Part shown: positions 12,087 through 23,188 of the stretch, in pieces
Position numbering within the stretch: the stretch's first letter is position 1
How the letters are laid out: every line of letters starts with the position of its first letter
From: Corythucha ciliata
Lineage: Eukaryota; Arthropoda; Insecta; Hemiptera; Tingidae
Length of the DNA: 64,000 nucleotides
NCBI GenBank assembly: GCA_038030265.1
Contig: CM075941.1
Span: 21,018,001-21,082,000 of the forward strand
Reading direction: 5' to 3'
Position numbers and translations under genes: made by a program
Notes under the pieces: generated by a model
What the model was told of the DNA's origin: nothing
Database searches by the model: none
The model's input: only the letters and a program-made list of their open reading frames with translations

Positions 12087-14387
12087 CCGAATCACCCGAT
12101 AACGAATTGACGGACCCGGAGTCAGTCTCGGACAGATTATCCTCCTCCAACTCGTCGCGTAAGACACCGCAGACGGGGCACAGATAGGCAATGTCCGTCC
12201 AACACTCTTCACAATAGATGTACAGACAACCCGAACATTCGACGAAAGTCGAATTATAATTGAAACAACCCGCGTCTTCAACGAACAGGCAAATGAGACA
12301 TCGGCGACGAGCTCGTTGACAGACGTAGGCGAACCAACCCAGAGCGCTGGGATATTTGAATCGGAGAAGAAGAAGTAGCGAAGCGTCTTGATTAAGTTTG
12401 TTTTGATACGCTAGGCGCTTAATTTGAGAGTTTCTATACTTGTAGAAGGTTTTTCGTTTTTTTAGTATCTCATTGTAGAGATACAGAGATCGCGTTTTCG
12501 CCCAACGAGGGTAGAAAAACGAGAGCTGAGCCCAGCGCCAGCGTTGTCCATAGCTACCCAGGATGACAACAATGGCACACACCAGCAATATAGAGTAAAG
12601 GTGTAACAGTTGAGGTATACCTAGGAGGTGAGCTCGAGGTAGGCAACGAGTATTCGTTGGAATCTCACTCGATCGTCGTTGAGCGTTAAACCGTCTAACA
12701 ATCGAACGTACAACTTTGGCAAGAACGCCGGTTCCTCGGACTCGAACGACCGTCTCTTTTTGTTTCACTTGAACGCGCGGTTCGATTCGAGCATTCCTCG
12801 AGACGATGTCAAGCGCTTCGACAAAGGCGCGGTCAATCAGAACCACTGCCGTGACGACGAAAAACATTGGGACGAGGTTGAAAAGTTCGTAATCCATACC
12901 TTCGGCTTCAGCTTTTTGAATGTAAAACTTTGTAGGAAGAACATAATAGGAACGTTCTCGGTTTTTCAAAGGTAAAAGTGTGTGTTTACCAGCAGCGTGC
13001 CTCCTTGCGTCTATTTTCTTAAAATACTGGGATATGTAGATATTTTCGAAATCGATTTCATGTAAATACCTGACGTAATATTTGTCAGTACCAAAAACCA
13101 AATGAAAAAAGGACACAGCCACAAATATTTCGATTATTTTGAAAATCTTGAGAATCCAACGACTATTTCTCTCCAAATCCCAACTCGCATCAACTAAAAC
13201 TTCCGGTATACCACCAGAGTCAGCCACTTTTGGGCTTTCCACAACGTAAACCGCCGAAGGTATGCGCACAGCTTGAGTCAAAGCGTGTTTGACTTTCATC
13301 AGTGTCGCGACACCCTGCCCCCAACCTCTTGACAAGTGAAGATCGGGATCGCACTCCCTTTCTTCGGCTACGACTACGCCAACGTTGCAAATATACGAAA
13401 CCTTGGACGGCCAACACAGAAATGACGCTAGAAACTGCGGTAGAATGTTTCGACACGCCAAATTTGTCTGGTCGAAAATCTGTCGGCACTTCAATTCAGC
13501 CGCGCTGAAAAGATTTTGACATCGATATTCGAGTTTTCTATTGTAAAAATATTCAATTTCGAGGGATTCCACGTCGTCCACGCTCATTTCACACCTCGCA
13601 GATTCTAAGCTGTCGATTTTACTTGAAAATTTGGCTTCGACGGCGCTTGACCTTAAAGTATTGTTTAACAGCGCGTCCAAATAATCGTTGTATTCTTTCG
13701 CGTATTTAGTTTCGTCATCATTCAAAAATTCGTTCAAAATAGGACCAGTTGCTTCCTGGATTGACGATAAAGCTTGTTCAACTTCCGCTGAACTTGCCTT
13801 AAGGGTCATCAACGCGTGTTGAAATGGCTGGAAAGTAAGGGTGTACCTGTTTCTTAATGGTTAAAACACGGAATTTACCCCAAGGTCTACTGGATATACC
13901 TGACAGTGGTTAAATTTCTGACGAGTTCAGCGGTACACGAGATCGAATCAATGACAGATTTACTATTGAAAATGATATTCGCCACGGGTCCGGCCAATAC
14001 GGCCGCCAAAAGGGAGCTTTTAATAAATTTAAGACCACTCGGAGTCATCATTTGAGGGAGTATTAGTAGCGTGACGCAACGACAACGAGCGAGTGACGCG
14101 TTCAAAATCCCCGACGCCGTGAACACGGTCAATTTCAACACGGCAAGAATGTCATCCGGCAGTGGGAGATCCTTTACAACGAAATAGTTGACGAGAAATG
14201 CGGCGATGAGTCCCAGGCCGAGGCCGACGGCCATTTTCAACCACCTGTACCGATTAGGTTGACTAAAAATGAGTCGACGAATGAATGGAGCGCGCTTTGT
14301 GGCCCGCAGAAACCAGATTGGGACATGCCGATAGGGGCTTCTTTTTATTGTGGACGAACGACCTATTTCCAAAGAATTAGCGCTCAT
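12082..14387 (-). CDS. DCST1: DC-STAMP domain-containing protein 1 (DCST1/Sneaky-like) with C-terminal RING
   Basis: Two coding exons on the minus strand, 14387-13900 and 13846-12082, are joined through a 53-bp GT-AG intron (phase 2), giving about 750 residues; human DCST1 is about 706. The N-terminal exon has membrane segments, including a stretch starting MAVGLGLGLIAAFLV, and the block SGILNASLARCRCVTLL, which is typical of the Sneaky/DCST1 family. More hydrophobic helices follow in exon 2 (for example IIEIFVAVSFFHLVFG and LLHLYSILLVCAIVVILG). The C-terminus holds eight paired cysteines (CLIC, CSGC, CEEC, CPVC), the C4C4 RING expected for DCST1, then an acidic tail. Family knowledge: fly Sneaky, worm SPE-42/SPE-49 and vertebrate DCST1/2 are sperm membrane proteins needed for sperm membrane breakdown or gamete fusion; DCST1 also acts as a ubiquitin ligase. 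The ATG at 14387 is preceded by two overlapping short upstream ATGs. An additional 5' exon cannot be excluded. Confidence 0.92.
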
Positions 14388-15249
14388 TCCATTTCATCCC
14401 ACTTCAAACACATGGCCAATACAAAATAAAATCCCCCTGAATAGTGTTATAGAACACTCACCATTCTGTTTTCATCGGTCAGCGCACATTCCGCTATCCC
14501 ACAGTGCCATCGGCGGAGGCATTTTCTTACGGGGAAGACTTCACTTCTGCAAGAGACAGAAGCACAGGCGTCACCCCCCCGACGGGAAACAGCCTCCCAG
14601 CTGGCGTGCGACGACTTTTAGGAGGAGAAGGAGATGGAAATAAAAAAAAAAAAAAGAGGACGGGAGTTAAGGCGTGCGAAGTCCTGCACACTTTCGAACT
14701 GAAAACACAAGCTCGGAATGACAAGGGGGTGGTAGAAATCAATATAGCTGCGCGCGGGATTTACAGCCCTCGTGGAATATACGTCCTCCTGCCGGGGGCA
14801 GCAGGGCGCCATCCCCCTTTTCCTTTCGTCGTCTGTTGTCGACGATTCTTCCCTCCCCCACGGTAAAGAGGCGGGCTAGTAGTTTTCATAGAGATTTAAA
14901 AATGAGCTGAGGTAAAAACAACAATACTAGTCTGGAAAGGGAATTTATCTACGTCACGTCAGGTCTCTCATATTACTACCCTGTTTCCATTCGCTCCGTC
15001 AAAGTATACATTTATTAAAAGGTAAAAACATCAATAATATCTTCTGAAAATGTATACTTTGCAGCCACTAAGCCCCTTTCCATTGTAATAGAACGGAAGG
15101 ATAGAGGACGGCCACGGTCGTAGTCGCGAAGGGGCAAGAGTGGGCTAGTTGCCATTTCTTTAGACTCAAGAACGATCCCACGGGGTGGGGCAGCTGCCAC
15201 ACCGTCAGATCTCTTATATAATGTTAATAATGCCTAATTGCCTAATTTT
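14388..15249. other. 5' flank of the DCST1-like gene, no further gene seen
   Basis: The stretch is moderately GC-rich around 14480-14870, with a poly-A run at 14643. Open frames on both strands overlap one another and resemble no family I know. This region would contain the DCST1-like promoter. Confidence 0.4.
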
Positions 15250-17930
15250 GTGCTGTGTGGCCATGCTATTACGGGTTCGACCCACAAAAATGCAATTTCA
15301 GTTTTATTACATGGATGTCACGGATATTTTGCTCCTGAAAACCAAATTTCACAGGTTACACCCTTTGAAAGAAAACATTTCACGGGTCTGGCCCTTGGAT
15401 AAACGGCCGATTTCGAGCTATTGGCTATCTCAGAAATCCAAATTAACCTTTTCGAATCTTCAAAAAAAATTACTCGAGATTGGAACTTCTAACAATCGCG
15501 AAAAATTGCACCAAAGGTGCGGTCCAGTTTCTACCTCAGACCATCAGCTACTTGAGCTACTCGGTCCCGATCTCATCAGTCAGGCAATTGAGCCGAACAA
15601 AAATTCATGGATTATACACAGAAAACAACTAATTTCACGGGATTGACCAAACAAAAAGGATTTCCGATGGTTTGCGTCGTTATAGTACGAAATTTCGTGG
15701 ATTTCGCGGAAGAAGGAATTTTTGGGGCCCTCCTTGAGGATTAAACATCGAAAGGGGTCTAGTTCCAAAAATGAACCGGCCATTTCCTCCGGACGTGAAC
15801 GGAGATTTTTTTTTTTTTTCAATAGAAAAATTAATTTTTCGAACAAGCCCAAGATCTAAAGGTCGATATAGACTATTCGGACGCGACGTGTGAACAACAC
15901 GCATTCCCACGAAGTCCTTCGCTTTCGAACGAGCAAAATTTTCTTAAATGAGCATTTGAACAAGCTCAATCCTTAAAAATTCGATTTGAAAGACCGAAAA
16001 TACGCAACCTGTGGTTTAAGTGAGAGCCAAAATGACAAACTTTGGTTTTTGAAAGAGTCAAAGCCGTGAATTTGCTTCCCTACGAAACTGATTCTAGAAA
16101 GATCCAAGGCTTCAAAATTTGTATAATGATAGAATGCAAATGCGCGAAATTAGGGTTTGCAATTGCAAAAATCACTGAAATTGGGTTTTGAAGGAGCAAA
16201 ATCCGCGACATTTGGCCACGGAGGAGCGATATTGTGCATGACAGAGCCAAACTCATGAAATTTGTTTCGTCTTGGTTTGTCTATCGCCAAATAACTTTTT
16301 CGAATTGGCCAAACTCGAGGAACTGATTTTAGAAAACACCAAACTCACGAGATTTGTAAAATTATGAGTTGAAGGTGCCAAATCTGAGAAATTTGGTTAT
16401 AGAAATAGCGAAAATCTGCTGCGAAATTGGGGTTTAAAAAGTAAAAGTGGTTAACCATTTTGAAACTAATTTTAAAGAAGACCTAAAGCGACGAAATTTA
16501 GCTCATGATTAGGCAAACATTCTCGGGTTTGAAAAAGCGAAATTGTGTTTTGGAAGAGCAAAACCAAGGAAAGTCGGATTTGGCAGAGCAAACCCCACGA
16601 TACTGGGATTTCGTTTTAAAAGAGCGAAACTCCGCTAAACTGTGGTCTGGGTTAAGCCCATTCTATACGCGCAGTCTTGCTGACCAGGCCAGTTTTTTCA
16701 CATAAAACGTTACGTGTAGACGGGAAGTTATCAGTCATTCATGAACTGAAGGAGCAACGAGCACGACCAACCTCTGAAGGGTCGGAGCATTGTCCAGCAA
16801 GACTGACAAGTTTGAACGTGTAGTCAGATTTCCGTCTCAGCCATTTTTAGGGGTAGGTCGGGATGGGCGACCGCCTGGAGGCCCCACCGCATGCGAGACC
16901 TACAGCTTGGAATAAGAATCCTCTAGAGGTCAAGTGGCCCATTTTTACGATGTTAAGCCTTTTTGTCATGAGGGGCGGACGCTGTTTTTTATGGATCCCC
17001 CTGACAATGGTCAATTGCGATACGCGCAGCCGACCCCAGCCAAAACGCACCTGCAGGCGTCGGCGCTTCTTGAATGGGTCGACAGTGTTGGTATTTTTCC
17101 TGCAAAAATCACGGTGCGATTTCCAAAATTTAGACTACACGTGGTTCATGAACAATGGCAAATTGTGGAATGTAGCGGGCTCCGGCCAAAACGCACCCAA
17201 GAGAGGCGTGAGCACCCCTTGAATCGGTCAAATGTGAGCGTTTCGCGTTGTTGTTAGTTCCGGCCAGCTATATACCTGCGTCAGGGATCTTCCTTGGATT
17301 TCAGAGCTGTCGATTGCTTGGCCAACCTACGCAGGCACATTTGTAAGCTCCCTCACAAGGGACCACAGTAGCTAAAATCGCTTGGAACACGGAAAGAACT
17401 CTTTCCAATCTAAAATCCGTTTCAATTGGCGGATGACCCCGTTCGTAAAACTCAAATTAGCGGCTTCGTCAAATTTTAATGTTCGACACTTACGAAAATT
17501 AAGCTTTGAGTTTATAACTAGTGAAATTCAAACTCTGCAAAGCTCGAAATATTGCCAGAGAAATGTTATTTTCATTTTGTCGTATTTTAAAATTTCCCTG
17601 ACCCCTTGATGCCTTTACCCCAGGTCGGCTTGAGCTCAAGAGAGGAAGAAAATTCAACACAGACCCCTGAAAATAAAACATGAATTAAGTATGACCCAAA
17701 ATTTTTTCAATAATGACACCAAAAATTTGGGTTTTGTACGAACCGAATTCACGAAATTTGCTTGTAAAGAGAGCCGCGAAATTTGGTTCCTTAAGGCTCA
17801 GATAGACCCATGAAATGTCCTCTTTTTACCAGGCAAATCCATAAAATGATTTTCGAATGAGCAAATTTGGGTTTTCTCAACAGTAAAAGCCGTGAAATTG
17901 GTCAGTCAAAACCGCGAAATGGTGAATTTA
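15250..17930 (+). repeat. Decayed ~30-bp repeat field (family A, 'CGCGAAATTTGGTTTTGAAAGAGC' type)
   Basis: Variants of (CG)CGAAATTTGG followed by TTTTGAAAGAGCCAAA recur roughly every 28-35 bases across most of this stretch, interrupted near 16690-17640 by other sequence. Copies are too diverged for a clean consensus by eye. Open frames such as 15185-15646 are translations of the repeat. The same family appears inverted at 31600-32480 and 36780-37045 and direct at 32520-32830 and 55030-55480. Confidence 0.7.
16934..17257 (+). other. Unidentified 107-codon open frame inside the repeat field
   Basis: An open frame of 107 codons begins MAHFYDVKPFCHEGR, with varied composition and two Pro-rich segments. 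It is unlike the surrounding repeat translations. Two diverged copies of a CCAAAACGCACC-containing segment, about 135 bp apart (near 17038 and 17187), lie within it. I recognise no domain, and no splice context decides whether it is coding. It may be a transposon fragment or chance. Confidence 0.15.
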
Positions 17931-17933
17931 AAA

Positions 17934-18072
17934 TAGGTCCGTTCCATTGTTTTGCTAGTGCTACACTAGTGTAGAAAACCACGTGATTTCATTGACTTAT
18001 TGTGAAAAATTGAATGAAACCAGATGATTTTCTTCAAAAGTGTAGCACTCGCGAAACAATGGAACGGCCCTA
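17934..18072. mobile_element. MITE (TIR TAGGTCCGTTCCATTGTTT)
   Basis: The 139-bp element has terminal repeats TAGG(T/G)CCGTTCCATTGTTT in opposite orientation. The inner repeats CTAGTGCTACACT and AGTGTAGCACTCGC are also inverted. It is non-coding and sits 20 bp from a second MITE of different sequence. Confidence 0.8.
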
Positions 18073-18092
18073 ATCTGTGAAAAGGAAGTTTA

Positions 18093-18231
18093 AGGTCCGT
18101 ATTTACGAACGTTCCTTGAAGCTTCCTTGAGTCAAGGAACCGTTGAGAACAGTTTTGATCACAATAAAAACATCTGTTTTAATGAATTTCAAGGGTTCCT
18201 TAATGTCAAGGAACGTTCATAAATACGGGCA
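18093..18231. mobile_element. MITE (TIR GTCCGTATTTACGAACGTTCC)
   Basis: The ends carry (G)TCCGTATTTACGAACGTTC and GAACGTTCATAAATACGGGC in opposite orientation, with inner inverted pieces around TTCCTTGA. It is about 139 bp and non-coding. Confidence 0.8.
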
Positions 18232-19348
18232 TAAATATCTAAATCCGAACAATTAGATTTTTGAAGGATTTAACCGTAGGAAATGAGATATTTGAATAAA
18301 AAAACCATCGAAATTTGCTTTAATGGCGCCAGAGGTTGACGCTTTTTGTGGTTCGACCTTTTGTGTAATTGGAGCACTACTGTGGTTTGGAGCTTAGCTG
18401 CTGTGGTTGGGGCTTTACTGTGCGGTGTGAGTTTACAACTGTGATTGGGCTTTTTGAGTGGTTTGAGCTTTATTGTGACTAGGAGCTTTCTGTCTTTGCT
18501 CTCCTGCCCTGCCTTTCTTGGGGTCCCATTTATGAAATCAAGAAGGGAAGGAAATAAAAAAGAAAAGCAACGGGAAGGGACCTCATAAAAGGGAAGAAAT
18601 AAAAATCATAGAAAATCAAAGAAAAAAGGAAAAATAAGTTTCCTTGAAAATATTCGACATTCTAGCAAGTTACAATAAAAGGAAGGAGTTCTATGAAAGG
18701 GACCCATTGAGTTTCATCCCCGGGCTCGAATATACTATTCATGACCATGACAGTGAGTATTTGTTGGCCCCAGGAACCGGATTTTTGGCTGTGAATTCAA
18801 GATCTCAAAGACGAAAACTCCGACTGTGTGTTCGCTATGGAGTCTTTCCTCCGCACTTCAAGCCCGATTCACACCTATCATGCACGCTTCCTATCCGACA
18901 CCAACCATACATTCGGAAGGGTTCTATTAAATGTACGGAGATAGGAGAGTCCTACACCAACACATGTGTCGGCCTTATTCAGTCAACAAAACTACGTGTA
19001 GACCGGGCTTTAAGCCCACTACAAGTTACAAGCATTGACTGAAATGTAGGGCAAAAAAGAGGACATTTTCGGCCTCCCCACCCCAACTAGAGCCGATTTT
19101 GTGAGTTATTAGGATGTCTATATTTTGTCACGTTAACGACAGCGGCAAATGCCATCCAAAGGTTTGCCTAAAAAAAAAATATCATTAAAAGACTGAAGGT
19201 TCGTACAACGTTACTAGAAAAGCGAACATTGTCCAACAGATCAAACGAAAACCCCAATTCTCCCGGGCAGTTAACCGTATTCTCAAAGTTTTAAAATTAA
19301 TAAAAGTAGAAAAATGGAAGGAAGAAAATTCAGAGAAAGGAAACGCAC
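18232..19348. other. Intergenic with one MITE-like piece at ~18858-19012
   Basis: The segment AAGCCCGATTCACAC at about 18858 and GTGTAGACCGGGCTT at about 19010 form imperfect inverted ends of a ~155-bp unit. The overlapping 132-codon frame (18644-19042) is therefore not considered a gene. A simple GTGG-TTTGAGCTTTA type degenerate repeat occurs at 18340-18490. Confidence 0.4.
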
Positions 19349-19460
19349 CTGCTATGGTCATTTTTCGTCGAAGACCATGGGAATGTAGCCACGTCCTGCC
19401 TTCACGTGTTTCTACAATTTCACATAAACTGCGACACATAACTTCAGGGAGTTTGAACAT
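19349..19460 (-). CDS. Candidate lone exon, unidentified protein
   Basis: On the minus strand a frame reads MCRSLCEIVETREGRTWL and on to LRRKM. It ends at a good donor (G|GTGCGT at 19349/19348) and is preceded either by an ATG at 19460 or by an acceptor at 19442-19443. Composition is strongly protein-like in an otherwise AT-rich stretch. Just upstream (19470-19600) lies a pyrimidine-rich stretch and a possible donor GTAAGA, compatible with a 5' untranslated exon. I could not find the downstream exons among the repeats to the left, and the family is not recognised. It would be head-to-head with PSMD5, about 1.3 kb away. Confidence 0.3.
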
Positions 19461-20803
19461 GAATAATAAATATTACTGCAAATAAAAACAACTAAAAAAT
19501 AGTCCTCGAGAGTTCACGTGGTCGTGGCTGCCATCTTACGAATGGCTTCCTCAATCTCAGGGTTGAGTTTGTTAGTGGTGGGGACAGGTGGTGAGTAGGA
19601 AATAAATTAGCTCGAATTTGGCTGTACGTAGATTGAATTGGCGCGAAATGACTTGAATGAACGAAATAAAATTAAAAAAGGTGAAAAATCAAAGACAAAC
19701 AATTAAAAAAAATTATAAATACGGAGCTAATGTATTTCTTCCCGATCACTGCCTATTTCAGCTAAAAAAAGTTATGCCAACGGGATTTGGAATGTGTGAG
19801 TCAAGCGGAGTGGAAACTTGCAATGTATCCCAAATGTCCTGATTTTTCGTTTTAAATTTATTAGATTATTAGCCCCTCAGAACTAATTAAGACCCGAGCC
19901 TGGTCCATAATTGACTTTCACAGGTGGATGGTCGAGAAAACTCACCAAGTGAGCGGAGACGATGGGGCTACGCTTTCAAGCCTAAAATAAAACTGCTTTT
20001 CACATCAGCAGACTGTGTAGGGCCAAAGAGTCCACTCCCGTTTCAAAAAGATGTGATTTGGACGAAAAAGATGCGAGAAAGGACAATTTTTCACCAAGTA
20101 ATTGTAACGTAGACTTATAATTGTGAGTTTATAATGGCGAGCCGAGGACACCATTTGTACTTTTTTACGGCTGCTTTAGGCGCATAATATTCATTTTTAG
20201 AGCCGGAATTTCGTGAACATTAACAAAATCATTGTTTTTCAGTTCTTCTCAAACGAAACACAATAACTCTGAACTCATCTCAGGAGAATTTGTTCATTAA
20301 CATTGATATGACTTAATCGTTACCTTTACGTTGATTCAGAGCCACCGTAGAAATTTCTAATTTAAAAAAAAACCGATCGATTCACTTCTAGAAGGGCTGA
20401 ACTTAGTCAAATCACATTTAAATAAAATTAAAAAACTTTAAAATGTTCAACAAACGCGTTCACACCCAAAGCGTACGTGAAAACGAGGGAATTTTTGGAA
20501 GGTATAACCTTCCCTACGGCTTCTTCCCCGGGCGTCAGGCTATGTTGGTGTTTGCGCAGAAAAAAAGTCAATTTCATTCTCGTAGAGTCGTAGTACATAT
20601 TCTATATCTCACCCTGTCAGAACAAGAGGTCCGGTAGACCTAGGAAATTTCTTTTTAATAAATTCGCTTCGTTTTAGTGCCATTGAATCTTATTTTTATA
20701 TCGGTGAAAACATTTGAAATTGGTTGTTCCGAGTGATACTCGTGCGTGAATCGTAAAACTCGTAGGGTAGAGAGAACCAAGCCTCAGGACAAGGAGTACG
20801 GCT

Positions 20804-22763
20804 ATGTCGGGTATCCAAGAGAAAATATCGTCTCTCGTAAGTCTGATACGGGACGACGTTGAATTGGAAACAAATTTGGTCGAGCTTAGGCTGTGTTTAC
20901 GGCCGCTCAACTCGTCACAACTTTCCGACGCGGCATCAGTGATACAGTTCGATCTCATATTTGATGCTTTGAACTCGTCGAACCAGTGAGTTTTCTTTTT
21001 TTTTTGTAATTTGAGCCGGACTGACCTAAATAACGTGTTTTTTAGGAATCAAATATTGGCTGGCTATGAAATTTTAAAGTTGGCTCTTCCGCACAAATCG
21101 CCGTCACACGTATGGGCAAACCACGGTCCTTCATTGCTACGGTGCTTGGCTCATCCCACTGTAGAAGTTCGAGAGGTGGCCTTAGACCAGGTAGATTTCG
21201 CGTTTACAACCTGCAATAAAGCCCCTCCCCCACCCAAAGGTTCACTTTAATGATGATGACTTTCCCACCTGCAGCTGATTCGTTGCGTGGGCGAAGAGGG
21301 ACTCATTTCGCAATTAGTAAGAGATACATCCGTTCTTATGGCAGTGCTCGACTCTCTGTGCGACCAAGAATTTTCCGTGGGTCAGCGAGCCGTCAATTTC
21401 CTCATCAAATTGGCTTCGTTCAAAGCTGGTCTGAACGCTCTTTGCCAACCAGCCGTCGTCAAGGCGGCCAATCACAAGACTGACGCTAATGAAATGTATA
21501 AGATAAGACTTTTCGAGGTGACGATTATCCGTACGAGCCAAATCCCGTGGCTGAGCAAACTTTTAAAATAGTTTTTTCTTTCTTTTTTTTCAAACTCAGG
21601 TTGTTGTCAATATTGCGGCCACTTCGGAAGAAACCCTACGCCAAGTTGAAATGCACGGCCTTCTAAGTGATCTGGTGAAATGTTTGAAATCTGAGGACGT
21701 CCTGGCCAACTTGGCCACCGTCCAAGTCATTACTCCTCTGGTGTTGTGCGACCACGGCTACAGTTACCTTCAAAAACTCGACATACTTAAATATTTAGCC
21801 GAGTTGCTTGTCACAGCCGATACTAACCCGCTCGCTTCGCTGTTTTACCCAGGTTTGAGCCCTCCTCCCTATCTAAAGTTCAAACAAAATTATTTTGCTT
21901 AACATGATGCTGTGTTCTCTTAGGTTTAGCCAAGTTTTTTGGATACGTCGGTCAAAAATTCCCTGATCGACTCCTTTGTGAACTTCCCGACGTCCTTCAT
22001 TCAGTTTTGAGAATGGTAGATTCTGACGATATGAACATGTCTATAACTTCTTTAGAAACGATAGGATTCATCTCTTACACGACTGCCGGCAAAACATTGC
22101 TTCATGGCGAAGGTGAGAATCGTTAGAGTTATACCCCACTTTCAGGCACCACCCTTAACGCTCACATTTGCCTGTCTTTAGGTGGGAATGAAATGAAGAA
22201 CATCATGAATAAAGTGTCCGAAGCAATAATCAAACTGCCCACGACATGGCGAGTCAGAGCAATGAGTGCTCTAACCAACCTTTTGCACGTAGAAATGGAC
22301 TCGACGGAAGAGTCAACTGAAGTGAGCGAGTTTGTCGGCTCCTGGTTCGACTCTATGAATCCCGCTGCCGTCGACTCTCTCGTCGATATGGCTCGACAAC
22401 CGTTCCTCGACCTTAAACTCGCCTCCCTCGCCACCATGGAACAACTTGCTTTCCACAAATGGGGTCAAACCCGTATGGCCTCCCATCCGAGTAAGTGTAT
22501 TCGACGTCAAATAAAAGTTAAAACCCTCTAATTTTTCGAATTTTTATAAAGCCCTCATGGAGTGCCTCCTCGATCGCACCACCGAAACAACACAGGACGG
22601 CCGCTATGCCAAATTCAACGTTCTTAAAATTTTGGCCGAGTCCCCTTCATCGAGTGAAGCTCTCGGCCAATCGTATTTCGACCGTGTGAAAGAGTACGTC
22701 GCCCAGGGTCCCTTCGACGTTGTCCCAAGCCCGGGTGTTCTGGTCGACATGATGAGTCAGTGA
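20804..22763 (+). CDS. PSMD5: 26S proteasome non-ATPase regulatory subunit 5 (S5B assembly chaperone)
   Basis: Seven coding exons, 20804-20985, 21046-21190, 21275-21517, 21600-21852, 21924-22112, 22182-22490 and 22552-22763, join in phase to 510 residues; human PSMD5 is 504. All introns are short (60-84 bp) with GT-AG ends. Recognised blocks are TNPLASLFYPG followed by LAKFFGYVG, corresponding to the conserved 'DPFSSFYLPGFVKFFGN' region, and a C-terminal DGRYAKFNVLKILAES...YFDRVKEYVAQGPFDV that matches the family end. The protein is built of ARM/HEAT-like helical repeats, has no signal peptide and is cytosolic or nuclear. Family knowledge: PSMD5 binds the PSMC2-PSMC1-PSMD2 module during assembly of the 19S base and is absent from the mature proteasome. 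No breaks are seen. Confidence 0.95.
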
Positions 22764-22888
22764 ATTTTTTCTCGTTATTATTTTCCCTTCCTAAATGATT
22801 GCGTTAAATTCCTCGACTATTTATTCATTTTTTATATGTTCATCGATGTGTTCCTTCCCCTCTCTCCCCACATATTAGGGCTATAAAG

Positions 22889-22894
22889 AAATAA
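22889..22894 (+). promoter_or_regulatory. AATAAA polyadenylation signal for PSMD5
   Basis: AATAAA lies about 125 bases after the PSMD5 stop codon in an AT-rich 3' UTR, the only clear canonical hexamer before the next element. Confidence 0.6.
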
Positions 22895-23033
22895 AAATTA
22901 AACGAAGGTAAATGTGGTGAGCTGCTGCAACAAAAAAATGAAAAATAGATTAAGTACCAATCATTGATACGCACAAGTAGTTATACTGTCAATGTAATTG
23001 CTGTTTTTAAAATGAATGAAAAAAAAAAAAAAA

Positions 23034-23188
23034 TACCGGTCAAACGTTTGGACTTCTCTCTATGTTCTGCTTCGGTACTCGTGAGATTTGAATTGCTCAA
23101 AAGTAACTGCTTTAATTTTACGTGCTGAAGGTTAAATTAAATTTGATTTTATCAAACAAGAAATAAACCAAACTTTTGACCGGCAGTG
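23034..23188. mobile_element. Tc1/mariner-type MITE
   Basis: Left end TACCGGTCAAACGTTTGGAC and right end CCAAACTTTTGACCGGCAGTG are inverted copies of the CACTG-CGGTCAAAAGTTTGG terminus familiar from Tc1-family elements. It is about 155 bp, non-coding and AT-rich inside. It lies about 270 bp past PSMD5, after a poly-A run. Confidence 0.7.

Noticed and set aside
13220..13489. Open frame antisense-parallel to the DCST1-like exon
   Set aside because: Shadow frame of the coding exon with Arg/Ser-rich composition.
15185..15646. 153-codon open frame on the plus strand
   Set aside because: Most of it is translation of the family A degenerate repeat; no domain, no splice context, and a low-complexity residue pattern.
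18644..19042. 132-codon open frame on the plus strand
   Set aside because: Its second half lies in a MITE-like inverted-end unit and the peptide resembles nothing known.
19514..19600. Minus-strand frame PPVPTTNKLNPEIEEAIRKM ending in a stop
   Set aside because: No acceptor is compatible with the open frame upstream (an in-frame TAA precedes it without an intervening AG), so it is more likely 5' untranslated sequence or chance.
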